Shown here one piece after another: positions 1-6,339 of a stretch of DNA of 12,292 bases. Both the position numbers and the translations under genes were made by a program. Origin of the DNA: Burkholderiales bacterium (GTDB lineage Bacteria; Pseudomonadota; Gammaproteobacteria; Burkholderiales; Casimicrobiaceae); assembly GCA_031283405.1 (NCBI GenBank), contig JAITBX010000092.1:1-12292 (forward strand), given 5' to 3'. Under the pieces are notes generated by a model. The model made no database searches. It saw only the letters and a program-made list of their open reading frames with translations, and had not been told where the DNA came from. Each line of letters opens with the position of its first letter. Position 1 is the first letter of the stretch.

Positions 1-210
1 TTCCAAAACAATATCGACGGCAACACGGTTTCGGCGGATGTGTATCGCTACACGGGGTCGAAATGGGGAGCGACGCTCTACGATAACCACGCTATCGCCA
101 ACGAAAAAGTGGGCACGGCCAAGTTGACATTCACCTCGCCGACGAAGGCGAAGTTTGAATACGATGTCGAGGGATTGAGTCGTATAGTGGATCTCGGCAA
201 GCTTGAATGA
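1..210 (+). CDS. 3' end of a hypothetical, probably exported protein (partial)
   Basis: The window opens inside a reading frame that stays open for 69 codons and stops with TGA at 208-210; the start lies upstream of the window. The visible protein has alternating polar and hydrophobic residues, with aromatics and glycines spaced as in beta-strands (for example YRYTGSKWGATLYDN and VGTAKLTFTSPTKAKFEYDV). The stretch 'VGTAKLTFTSP...FEYDVEGLSR' resembles the closing strands of beta-rich hypothetical proteins common in Burkholderiales and Rhodocyclales that end in a 'GTATLTF...YTVNG' pattern. That likeness is from memory. No catalytic motif can be seen, so no function is offered. Two hairpins follow the stop codon (224-243 and 270-300), which fits a transcript ending here. 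Confidence 0.6.
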   Translation, partial: FQNNIDGNTVSADVYRYTGSKWGATLYDNHAIANEKVGTAKLTFTSPTKAKFEYDVEGLSRIVDLGKLE

Positions 211-213
211 GTG

Positions 214-252
214 AATGGACTTGCAGGGGCGGGGTCGCCCCTGTGTTCCATT
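214..252. repeat. Palindromic hairpin after the partial gene
   Basis: A perfect 8-base inverted repeat, CAGGGGCG (224-231) and CGCCCCTG (236-243), encloses a GGGT loop. Outside it, AATGGA (214-219) pairs with TCCATT (247-252), separated from the core by a small internal loop. No T-run follows, so it is not a classic terminator by itself. It looks like one of several unrelated GC-rich palindromes in the spacers of this window and may be a dispersed REP-like element. Confidence 0.55.
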
Positions 253-269
253 GACTGAACGGGCTACAC

Positions 270-305
270 ACAAAAACGGACGCCTCGCGCCCGTTTTTGT
301 TTCCT
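270..305. terminator. Bidirectional intrinsic terminator between the partial gene and uspA
   Basis: ACAAAAACGG (270-279) pairs with CCGTTTTTGT (291-300). The stem continues inward, after one mismatch, by C281-G289 and G282-C288. The A/T outer stem gives a T-run on both strands: TTTTTGTTT on plus, TTTTTGTGT on minus. It sits between two convergent genes, the partial plus-strand gene ending at 210 and the minus-strand stress protein ending at 349, which suits a terminator used from both sides. Confidence 0.75.
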
Positions 306-348
306 TCTCCCAACACCTTTCTCACAAGGGGCGGGCAGGCACGTTACG

Positions 349-792
349 TTAGCGGATCACCAGCACCGGCAACGTTGAATGCGTCAGCACTTTTTGTGTT
401 TCGCTGCCGAGCAGCATGGCGGAGATGCCGCGGCGTCCGTGCGAAGCCATGATGATCAGGTCGCAGCCGTTTTCTTTGGCGGCGCCGAGGATCGCCTCCC
501 ACGGGGTGGCGGCAAGCACATGAATGCGAGCGCAGTCCACGTTGGCTTTTTTCACTTTGTCTTCCGTTGCCGAGAGAATTTTTTCGGCTTCTTCGGTGAC
601 GAAGGCGGCAAATTCTTTTTTGGAAATCGGCTCATAGACGACGCCGCCGGCGTAGGCCGGTAACGGATAGCTGGGCGAAGCGTAGAAAACGTGAAGTTTG
701 GCTTTCAACGAAACGGCCAGATCAATGGCCTGGTCGATGGCTTTGTCGGAAAGCGGCGAGCCGTCTGTCGCGACCAGTAAGCTCTTGTACAT
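349..792 (-). CDS. Universal stress protein, UspA family
   Basis: This encodes a 147-residue single-domain Usp protein, the usual length for the family. It begins MYKSLLVATDGSPLSDKAI, with the nucleotide-binding aspartate at residue 10, and ends in the strand LPVLVIR. The ATP-binding loop is at residues 116-130 (ASHG, nine residues, then GS). It matches the family pattern G-x2-G-x9-G-S except that the first glycine is alanine, so ATP binding is likely but not certain. These are cytoplasmic dimers that help cells survive stress or growth arrest; the exact role of this copy is unknown. The start is firm: AAGGAGGT lies at 804-797 on the minus strand, four bases before the ATG. It is divergent from ccoI and shares the 793-920 spacer with it. 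Usp genes are often found near oxygen-responsive respiratory genes, which would fit, but no FNR box was found in this spacer. Confidence 0.93.
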   Translation of the reverse strand: MYKSLLVATDGSPLSDKAIDQAIDLAVSLKAKLHVFYASPSYPLPAYAGGVVYEPISKKEFAAFVTEEAEKILSATEDKVKKANVDCARIHVLAATPWEAILGAAKENGCDLIIMASHGRRGISAMLLGSETQKVLTHSTLPVLVIR

Positions 793-835
793 ACGAACCT
801 CCTTTCAGATTGAGAAAATGCTTGGGTGCAGAGTT

Positions 836-865
836 GATATTGGCCGTTTTATGCTGCTTGGTCAA
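836..865 (-). promoter_or_regulatory. Possible promoter of the universal stress protein gene
   Basis: Reading the minus strand, TTGACC (865-860) is followed after 18 bases by AATATC (841-836), upstream of the strong ribosome binding site of the usp gene. The -35 is good (five of six) but the -10 is weak (three of six). The -35 lies inside a short palindrome, GCTTG-GT-CAAGC (856-867), that could be an operator. Confidence 0.3.
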
Positions 866-883
866 GCGGTTTTTCCAGAGATG

Positions 884-912
884 TTGACCTGACCGGATCA
901 GTACCGTAGAGT
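884..912 (+). promoter_or_regulatory. Candidate promoter of ccoI, ending almost at the start codon
   Basis: TTGACC (884-889) and TAGAGT (907-912) are separated by exactly 17 bases, a good sigma-70 arrangement (five and four of six matches). Transcription would begin near 918-919, only two or three bases before the ccoI ATG at 921. That would give a nearly leaderless message, in line with the lack of a clear Shine-Dalgarno sequence there. Confidence 0.4.
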
Positions 913-920
913 TTCGCCCC

Positions 921-3569
921 ATGTCGAATTCAGTTCTTTCTCCTTCGTCATCGGCGGAGGATTCGCGTTTTTGTTATCACTGCGGCACGGAAAATCCGCC
1001 GGGGGTACGCTGGCAGTCGGCCTTGAAGGGGCGGACGCGAACGTTTTGTTGCGCCGGCTGTCAGGCGGTTGCGCAAACGATTCATGCGGCGGGTTTGGAG
1101 GCGTTTTATGCGACGCGCACGGCTTCGGCGCAGACGCCGGAGGATGCGCCGGATGAATGGGTGGCGTATGACGATGAAAGTGTCGTGCGCGATTTCGTTC
1201 GCAAGCGAAGCGGGCAGGACGACAAGGAAGAATGCGAAATCGCGCTGTTGCTCGAAGGGCTGACGTGCGGCGCGTGTGTGTGGTTGATTGAATCGTGGCT
1301 GATGAAACAGCCCGGCGTCGTCGAGGCGCGGGTCAATTTTGCGTCGCGGCGAGCGACGCTGGTGTGGCGCCCTGAAACGGCGCTGCTGTCGCAGTTGTTG
1401 CGGGCGGTGGCGCGCATCGGTTACCGTGCTTACCCTTACGATCCGGCGCGGCGCGACGCGCAGGCGAAGCGCGAACGGCGCTCGTTGTTGTTCCGCATGG
1501 GTGTGGCGTTGTTCGGCATGATGCAGGTGATGATGATGGCGGTGCCGCATTACATCAGCAGTGAAGTGTCGGCAGGCAGCGCGGCGTTGTTGCGCTGGGG
1601 AAGTCTGGTATTGACGTTGCCGGTGCTCGGTTATTCGGCGTGGCCTTTTTTCAAGGGCGCGTGGCGCGATTTGTCGGTGCGTCGCGCCGGTATGGATGTG
1701 CCGGTGGCGCTGGGGCTGACGGTGGCGTTTGCGGCGAGCGTGTGGGCGACGCTGAGCGGAAGTGGGTCGGTATATTACGATTCGGTGACGATGTTCGTGG
1801 CGCTGCTCTTGATAGCGCGTTATTTTGAAGCGATCGCGCGACAGCGTTCGGGCGACGCGATCGAAGCGATGGCCAGACAGCGGCCCGTTCTGGCCGACCG
1901 TTTGACGAAATGGCCGCGCACGCGGGAGATGCAGCCGATTCCGGCGACGGCGCTGGCGGCGGGTGACTATGTGCTGGTCAGACCGGGTGCGGTGGCGCCT
2001 GCCGACGGCGTGGTGGTTGACGGCACTTCGCACGTCGAAGAAGCGGTGTTGACCGGCGAAAGCTGGCCGGTGCGGCGCGTTTCGGGCGATCCGGTGTTTG
2101 CCGGCGCGGTTAACCGTGAAAGCGCTTTGATCGTGCAGGTGCAGGCGGTGGGTGAGGGTACGCGACTGGCGACGATTCTGCGGCTGGTGGATCGCGCCGC
2201 CAGCGAGCGGCCGAGGGTGGCGAAACTCGCCGACCGCGTGGCGTCCTGGTTTGTCGGCGCGTTGCTGGTGTTGGCGTTGATCGTCGGGGTGGTGTGGTGC
2301 TTGATCGAGCCGTCGCGCATCGTGGAAGTGGTGTTTGCGCTGCTGGTGATTACCTGCCCGTGCGCGTTGTCGCTGGCGACACCGGCGGCGCTATCGGCGG
2401 CGGCTGGCGCGCTTGGCCGCCGGCGCGTAGTGCTGGCACGTAGCGATGCGCTGGAAACGCTGGCAAAAGTGACCACGCTGGTTTTCGACAAGACCGGTAC
2501 TTTGACCGAAGGAAAGGTCACGCTCAACGGGATGTGCGTTGTCGAGGGGAACGATCAAACAAAGTTGCTGGCGTTGGCGCGGGCGCTGGAAGCGCCTTCC
2601 GAGCATCCGCTGGCGCGGGCGTTTCGGAGTGAAGCAGAAGCGGTAGCGTTGCCGCCGGTGTCGGAGTTGACCATCGTGTCCGGCAACGGCATCGAAGGAA
2701 AGATGGAGGACAAGTGTTGGCGGATCGGCCGTCTCGATTTTGTGGCGGCGCTGAGTGATTCGGCTACAACGCTCTCGGTTCAAGTGGACACAAATCTTCC
2801 CTCTCCCGCCCCTTCGGGGCACCCTCTCCCGCAAGCGGGAGAGGGGAAAGAATGTGCAGACTTGGAACAAGAACGTTCTAACGATACAACGACATTACCT
2901 GAATCGTTGACTCGCTTCATCGGAGAGCGTCCTTTCGCTGAAACGGTGGTGTTTCTGGGCAACCGTCGCGGGATTCAAGCGGTTTTCGCGCTGGGCGACG
3001 CGCTGCGGTCGCACGCGCGGGAAGTAGTGGCGACATTGCGGACGATGGGAATCAAGACGGTGTTGCTGTCGGGCGACCGCTGCGAGAACGCCGAAGCGCT
3101 GGCGCAGACACTGGGCATCGAAACAGCGCAGGGCGGTTTGTTGCCGGAGGACAAGCGCCGCTACATTCTCGAACGGCAGGAAGCCGGCGAAGTGGTGGCG
3201 ATGGTGGGCGACGGCGTCAACGACGCGCCGGGGCTGGCGCAGGCGCAAGTTTCGATCAGTCTGGGCAGCGCCACGTCGTTGGCGCAATGGACGGCGGATG
3301 TGGTGATTCTGTCCGACGAATTGCTGCGCTTGACCGATGCTTTGCGGCACGCTCGCCGCGCGTTGGCGGTGATTCGCCAGAATCTGGGCTGGGCGGTGGC
3401 GTACAACCTTGTGGCGGTGCCGGCGGCGGCGCTGGGCTGGGTGACGCCGTTGATCGCGGCGCTGGGGATGTCACTATCGTCGCTGACGGTGGTGTTGAAC
3501 GCGCTGCGGGTGACGCGAATGAAGGGCGACGCCGGAGCGGATGGCAAGGCGGCGACGCCCAACGAATGA
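921..3569 (+). CDS. ccoI: CcoI/FixI-type copper-translocating P1B ATPase for cbb3 oxidase assembly
   Basis: An 882-residue heavy-metal P-type ATPase of the inner membrane, expected to move Cu(I) for the CuB site of cbb3 oxidase. A cysteine-rich N-terminal segment (C18, C21, C43, C44, C47) of the type seen in CcoI/FixI is followed by an HMA domain with the metal motif CGAC (116-119). Eight membrane segments are apparent; the metal-path motif CPC is at 479-481. The actuator loop has TGE (378-380), the phosphorylation site is DKTGT (Asp523), the nucleotide domain has SEHPLA (560-565) and GNG (588-590), and the hinge is GDGVND (763-768). Late helices carry YN (828-829) and MSLSS (850-854). The ATG at 921 is the only possible start before the first cysteine pair, although it lacks a good ribosome site. 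The protein is longer than usual because residues about 626-644 come from an in-frame REP-like palindrome inside the nucleotide domain. ccoS follows, supporting ccoI over a general copper exporter. Confidence 0.93.
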   Translation: MSNSVLSPSSSAEDSRFCYHCGTENPPGVRWQSALKGRTRTFCCAGCQAVAQTIHAAGLEAFYATRTASAQTPEDAPDEWVAYDDESVVRDFVRKRSGQDDKEECEIALLLEGLTCGACVWLIESWLMKQPGVVEARVNFASRRATLVWRPETALLSQLLRAVARIGYRAYPYDPARRDAQAKRERRSLLFRMGVALFGMMQVMMMAVPHYISSEVSAGSAALLRWGSLVLTLPVLGYSAWPFFKGAWRDLSVRRAGMDVPVALGLTVAFAASVWATLSGSGSVYYDSVTMFVALLLIARYFEAIARQRSGDAIEAMARQRPVLADRLTKWPRTREMQPIPATALAAGDYVLVRPGAVAPADGVVVDGTSHVEEAVLTGESWPVRRVSGDPVFAGAVNRESALIVQVQAVGEGTRLATILRLVDRAASERPRVAKLADRVASWFVGALLVLALIVGVVWCLIEPSRIVEVVFALLVITCPCALSLATPAALSAAAGALGRRRVVLARSDALETLAKVTTLVFDKTGTLTEGKVTLNGMCVVEGNDQTKLLALARALEAPSEHPLARAFRSEAEAVALPPVSELTIVSGNGIEGKMEDKCWRIGRLDFVAALSDSATTLSVQVDTNLPSPAPSGHPLPQAGEGKECADLEQERSNDTTTLPESLTRFIGERPFAETVVFLGNRRGIQAVFALGDALRSHAREVVATLRTMGIKTVLLSGDRCENAEALAQTLGIETAQGGLLPEDKRRYILERQEAGEVVAMVGDGVNDAPGLAQAQVSISLGSATSLAQWTADVVILSDELLRLTDALRHARRALAVIRQNLGWAVAYNLVAVPAAALGWVTPLIAALGMSLSSLTVVLNALRVTRMKGDAGADGKAATPNE
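2796..2850. repeat. REP-like palindrome inside the ccoI coding sequence
   Basis: The element contains CTTCCCTCTCCCG (2796-2808), a small hairpin GCCCC-TTC-GGGGC (2808-2820), and a strong hairpin with CCCTCTCCCG (2822-2831), loop CAAG, and CGGGAGAGGG (2836-2845). The first arm can also pair with the last one. Intergenic REP-like sequences of this CCCTCTCCC/GGGAGAGGG type are common in proteobacteria. Here it is read through in frame as TNLPSPAPSGHPLPQAGEGK, a proline- and glycine-rich peptide unlike the rest of the protein. Length and frame are compatible with an intact ATPase. Confidence 0.8.
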
Positions 3570-3611
3570 TGGCGGTAAGGGTCATAGGGCACATAGTGGT
3601 ATCCTGAGTGG

Positions 3612-3681
3612 CAGGGATCAGGTATCAGGGATCAAATGTACGGGCGGGTTTCAAACCCGCCCAAAGAATCAGCGATCAGCG
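3612..3681. repeat. Short tandem repeats flanking a palindrome between ccoI and ccoS
   Basis: CAGGGATCA occurs at 3612-3620 and again at 3626-3634, with a related GGTATCAGGG between. A palindrome with arms GGGCGGGTTT (3642-3651) and AAACCCGCCC (3653-3662) follows. Then ATCAGCG is repeated in tandem (3668-3674 and 3675-3681). Together they fill most of the 135-base spacer. The arrangement looks like a small repetitive element; no coding function is seen. In RNA the palindrome could form a stable hairpin that lowers read-through from ccoI into ccoS. Confidence 0.65.
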
Positions 3682-3704
3682 AAAAGATTATGAGGTAGTA
3701 AACA

Positions 3705-3902
3705 ATGGAAATTTTGTGGTTGCTGATTCCGATGTCGGTCTTTCTGGTGCTGGTTATGGGCGGCATTTTTTGGTGGAGTGTTCGGAGCGGGCAGTTCGAT
3801 GATCTTGATGGTCCGGCTTACCGGATACTGGCCGACGATGACACGCCGTCTCCCGAATCGACGGCGAAAAATGCGTCAGACATTGAAAAAAGCGAAAAGT
3901 GA
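3705..3902 (+). CDS. ccoS: CcoS/FixS cbb3 oxidase maturation protein
   Basis: A 65-residue membrane protein starting MEILWLLIPMSVFLVLVMGG, with one transmembrane helix (about residues 3-24). The conserved 'FWW..RSGQFDDLDGPAYRIL.DDD' stretch right after it is the signature of CcoS. In other bacteria CcoS is needed to insert the heme b and copper cofactors of CcoN; how it does so is not settled. GAGGT (3692-3696) lies eight bases before the ATG. The variable C-terminal tail is acidic and charged. It lies after ccoI and before ccoN, the common order in betaproteobacteria. Confidence 0.95.
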   Translation: MEILWLLIPMSVFLVLVMGGIFWWSVRSGQFDDLDGPAYRILADDDTPSPESTAKNASDIEKSEK

Positions 3903-3972
3903 GTACCTCGGCATGGTTATTTCGATGAAGTGTGGTTTTTTTCACATTCCTAACTGATCATGTAAAGATAAT

Positions 3973-3986
3973 TTGAGCTATATCAT
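3973..3986. promoter_or_regulatory. FNR/ANR box of the ccoNOQP operon
   Basis: TTGAG-CTAT-ATCAT matches the FNR consensus TTGAT-N4-ATCAA at eight of ten defined positions, with the correct four-base spacing. Its centre is at 3979.5. The -10 hexamer downstream (4008-4013) implies a start near 4019-4021, placing the box at about -41, the class II activation position. This predicts induction at low oxygen by the FNR-family protein encoded at 9413-10210. Confidence 0.8.
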
Positions 3987-4007
3987 GTTTTAGCGCTTGC
4001 TCTTCGT

Positions 4008-4013
4008 TACAAT
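4008..4013 (+). promoter_or_regulatory. -10 element of the ccoN promoter
   Basis: TACAAT matches TATAAT at five of six positions. No separate -35 hexamer is needed because the FNR box occupies that place. The predicted transcript starts near 4020 and leaves a leader of about 30 bases before the ccoN ATG at 4051. Confidence 0.7.
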
Positions 4014-4050
4014 GGCGCTACCACTAGGTCAACAATCTGGGGCATGTACG

Positions 4051-5490
4051 ATGGCTATAACATCAAAGGCAGAACAATTTAACTACACAGTAGTCCGCCA
4101 ATTTGCAGTCATGGCGGTAATATGGGGAATCGTGGGACTGTTGGTGGGGTTGGTAATTTCCCTCCAATTACTTTGGCCCGCATTCAATTTTGATCTTCCG
4201 TGGCTAACCTACGGGCGGCTACGACCACTGCATACCAATGCAATTATTTTTGCATTCGGGGGCTGTGCGCTGATTGGAACATCGTATTACATCGTTCAGC
4301 GCACTTGTCAGACGCGGCTTTTCGCCAGCGGTCTGGCTGCATTTACTTTCTGGGGCTGGCAACTGGTTATTCTGCTTGCCGCTCTGTCACTGGTCTTTGG
4401 CTTTACCTCCGGCAAGGAATACGCCGAACTGGAATGGCCGATCGACCTGTTGATCGCTGTTGTATGGGTGTCTTACGCGATCGTTTTCTTCGGTACCATT
4501 GCCAAGCGACGCACGCCGCACATCTATGTAGCGAACTGGTTTTACGGCGGGATGATTTTGGCGATTGCGTTGCTGCATATCGTCAACAGCGCTGAAATAC
4601 CGGTGACGCTCTTCAAGTCGTATTCGGCGTATTCGGGTGTTCAGGACGCGATGGTGCAGTGGTGGTACGGCCACAACGCCGTCGGCTTCTTCCTGACCGC
4701 AGGCTTCTTGGGCATGATGTATTACTTCGTGCCGAAACAAGCCGGACGCCCGATCTACTCCTACCGGCTGTCGGTTGTGCACTTTTGGGCGCTGATCTTC
4801 ACTTATATGTGGGCGGGGCCGCACCATCTGCTGTACACGGCATTGCCGGATTGGGCGCAAACGCTCGGTATGATCTTCTCGGTGATTCTGTTGGCGCCGT
4901 CGTGGGGCGGCATGATCAACGGCATCATGACGATGTCCGGCGCGTGGCACCGGTTGCGCGACGACCCGATCTTGAAATTCCTGATCGTGGCGCTGTCGTT
5001 CTACGGCATGTCAACCTTTGAAGGTCCGGCGTTGTCCGTCAAGACGATTAATGCGTTGTCGCACTACACCGACTGGACCATCGGCCACGTTCACTCAGGC
5101 GCGTTGGGCTGGGTAGGCTTCATCACGATGGGCAGCCTCTATTACCTGATCCCGCGGCTGTATGGACGCACCGAAATGTGGTCAACCAAATTGATCAACA
5201 CGCACTTCTGGGTTGCGACTATCGGCATCGTGCTTTATGTGGCGGCGCTGTGGATCGCCGGCGTGATGCAGGGATTGATGTGGCGCGCGGTCAACGATGA
5301 CGGCACCCTCACCTACACCTACATCCAAAGCGTCAAGGCGAGCATGCCGTTCTACATGATTCGTCTGGTAGGCGGAGTGCTGTACTTCTTGGGAATGTTG
5401 TTGATGTTCTACAACATGATTAAAACAATAGGGCAGGGCAAGTCTGTCGATGTCGCCGTTCCGATGGCGTCGGCACCTGCGCACGCTTGA
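4051..5490 (+). CDS. ccoN: Cytochrome cbb3 oxidase subunit I (CcoN)
   Basis: The 479-residue catalytic subunit in the inner membrane reduces oxygen to water and pumps protons. All key residues are visible, each one position after the numbering I recall for Pseudomonas stutzeri CcoN. Low-spin heme b ligands are H61 and H348, and the heme b3 ligand is H346 (GHVHSG). CuB ligands are H208 (WWYGHNAVGF), H258 and H259 (GPHHL). Y252 is the expected His-Tyr cross-link residue and E324 (STFEGP) the conserved glutamate near the active site. About twelve hydrophobic helices are present. The frame extends upstream to a TTG at 3997, but the ATG at 4051 is chosen because the predicted transcription start (about 4020) lies between them and the family N-terminus aligns there. 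The ribosome site is weak (GGGG about 8 bases upstream). It begins the ccoNOQP operon. The first 250 bases use more AT-rich and rare codons than the rest. Confidence 0.98.
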   Translation: MAITSKAEQFNYTVVRQFAVMAVIWGIVGLLVGLVISLQLLWPAFNFDLPWLTYGRLRPLHTNAIIFAFGGCALIGTSYYIVQRTCQTRLFASGLAAFTFWGWQLVILLAALSLVFGFTSGKEYAELEWPIDLLIAVVWVSYAIVFFGTIAKRRTPHIYVANWFYGGMILAIALLHIVNSAEIPVTLFKSYSAYSGVQDAMVQWWYGHNAVGFFLTAGFLGMMYYFVPKQAGRPIYSYRLSVVHFWALIFTYMWAGPHHLLYTALPDWAQTLGMIFSVILLAPSWGGMINGIMTMSGAWHRLRDDPILKFLIVALSFYGMSTFEGPALSVKTINALSHYTDWTIGHVHSGALGWVGFITMGSLYYLIPRLYGRTEMWSTKLINTHFWVATIGIVLYVAALWIAGVMQGLMWRAVNDDGTLTYTYIQSVKASMPFYMIRLVGGVLYFLGMLLMFYNMIKTIGQGKSVDVAVPMASAPAHA

Positions 5491-5507
5491 TTACGGGGAG
5501 CCTAAGA

Positions 5508-6125
5508 ATGAAATTCTTCTCGCATGAAACGCTGGAAACCAAACTGCCGTGGCTGATTATCACGATCGTGATCGTGGTAAGCATTGGCGGACTGGCTCAA
5601 ATCATACCGCTGTTTTTCCAGCAATCGATGACCGAACCGGTGGTGGGGTTGAAGCCTTATACAGCCCTGCAACTGGAAGGGCGCGACATCTACATCCGTG
5701 AAGGCTGCCATAGCTGCCACTCGCAGATGATTCGCCCCTTCCGTTCGGAGGCCGAACGTTATGGCCACTATTCGGTTGCCGGTGAGTTTGTTTACGATCA
5801 TCCGTTCCAGTTCGGCTCGCATCGTCGCGGGCCTGATCTGGCGCGGATCGGCGGCAAATTCTCCGACGAATGGCACCGTATTCATATGGTCAACCCGCGC
5901 GCCGTCGTGCAGGACTCCAATATGCCCAACTATCCGTGGCTGGAGAAAAATCAGGCGGACGCCAAAACCATTTCCGCCAGGATGAAGGCGTTGAAGCTCG
6001 TAGGTGTTCCTTACACCGACGCGCAAATCACCGCCGCTCCCGGGGAACTGGCCGGGAAAACGGAAATGGATGCGCTGATCGCCTACATGCAGGCGCTCGG
6101 CATCCATGTGAAGAGCGTGAGGTAA
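5508..6125 (+). CDS. ccoO: Cytochrome cbb3 oxidase subunit II (CcoO), monoheme cytochrome c
   Basis: A 205-residue membrane-anchored cytochrome c that passes electrons from CcoP to the CcoN active site. One helix (about 14-37) is followed by a periplasmic domain with the heme-binding CHSCH at 67-71. Typical CcoO sequence surrounds it: 'REGCHSCHSQMIRPFRSE', 'RRGPDLARIGGK', and the axial ligand region 'SNMPNYPWL' with Met139. The ATG at 5508 is preferred because GGGGAG (5495-5500) stands seven bases before it; an in-frame TTG at 5487 would overlap the ccoN stop and has no such site. The gap to ccoN is 17 bases and ccoQ follows within five, so these genes are co-transcribed. Confidence 0.97.
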   Translation: MKFFSHETLETKLPWLIITIVIVVSIGGLAQIIPLFFQQSMTEPVVGLKPYTALQLEGRDIYIREGCHSCHSQMIRPFRSEAERYGHYSVAGEFVYDHPFQFGSHRRGPDLARIGGKFSDEWHRIHMVNPRAVVQDSNMPNYPWLEKNQADAKTISARMKALKLVGVPYTDAQITAAPGELAGKTEMDALIAYMQALGIHVKSVR

Positions 6126-6130
6126 TCGCG

Positions 6131-6325
6131 GTGGGCGACGGGCAGACAGTCATTGGTACGGTCATGACGGTAGTGGCAATCGTTATTTTCGCCGGTATCG
6201 TGTGGTGGGCGTACAGCGGCCGGAGCAAACAACGCTTCGAGCAGGCGGCACAAGAGCCGTTTGCGCTGCCCGATACCGCCGAGGGAATCAACAGCGATAA
6301 TTCAACCAAGCAGGATATTGATTAA
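6131..6325 (+). CDS. ccoQ: CcoQ small subunit of cbb3 oxidase (GTG start)
   Basis: A 64-residue protein beginning with GTG: (M)GDGQTVIGTVMTVVAIVIF, then 'AGIVWWAYSGRSKQRFEQAAQEPFALPD'. One transmembrane helix (about residues 7-27) followed by WWAYS, a basic patch and 'EQAAQEPF' is the CcoQ pattern. The family is thought to stabilise the oxidase or protect it from oxygen damage. The GTG is supported by GAGGT at 6119-6123, seven bases upstream and inside the end of ccoO. The next ATG (6164) would remove part of the helix. Only five bases separate it from ccoO and 14 from ccoP, so translation is probably coupled. Confidence 0.92.
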   Translation: MGDGQTVIGTVMTVVAIVIFAGIVWWAYSGRSKQRFEQAAQEPFALPDTAEGINSDNSTKQDID

Positions 6326-6339
6326 CGGGGACGTCAACC

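Noticed and set aside
831..902. Possible FNR boxes between uspA and ccoI
   Set aside because: Half-sites TTGAT (834-838) and TTGAC...GATCA (884-900) exist, but no pair has the required four-base spacing.
948..2033. Long open frame on the minus strand opposite ccoI
   Set aside because: Its product is mostly Arg, His and Gln, as expected for the complement of a GC-rich gene. It has no family likeness and lies fully within a well-supported gene.
3608..3802. 64-codon frame across the ccoI-ccoS spacer
   Set aside because: It reads through the palindrome and repeats and then overlaps ccoS in another frame; no gene-like features.
3997..4050. Upstream TTG extension of ccoN by 18 codons
   Set aside because: The segment contains the -10 element and the predicted transcript start, and it does not match the N-terminus of CcoN proteins.
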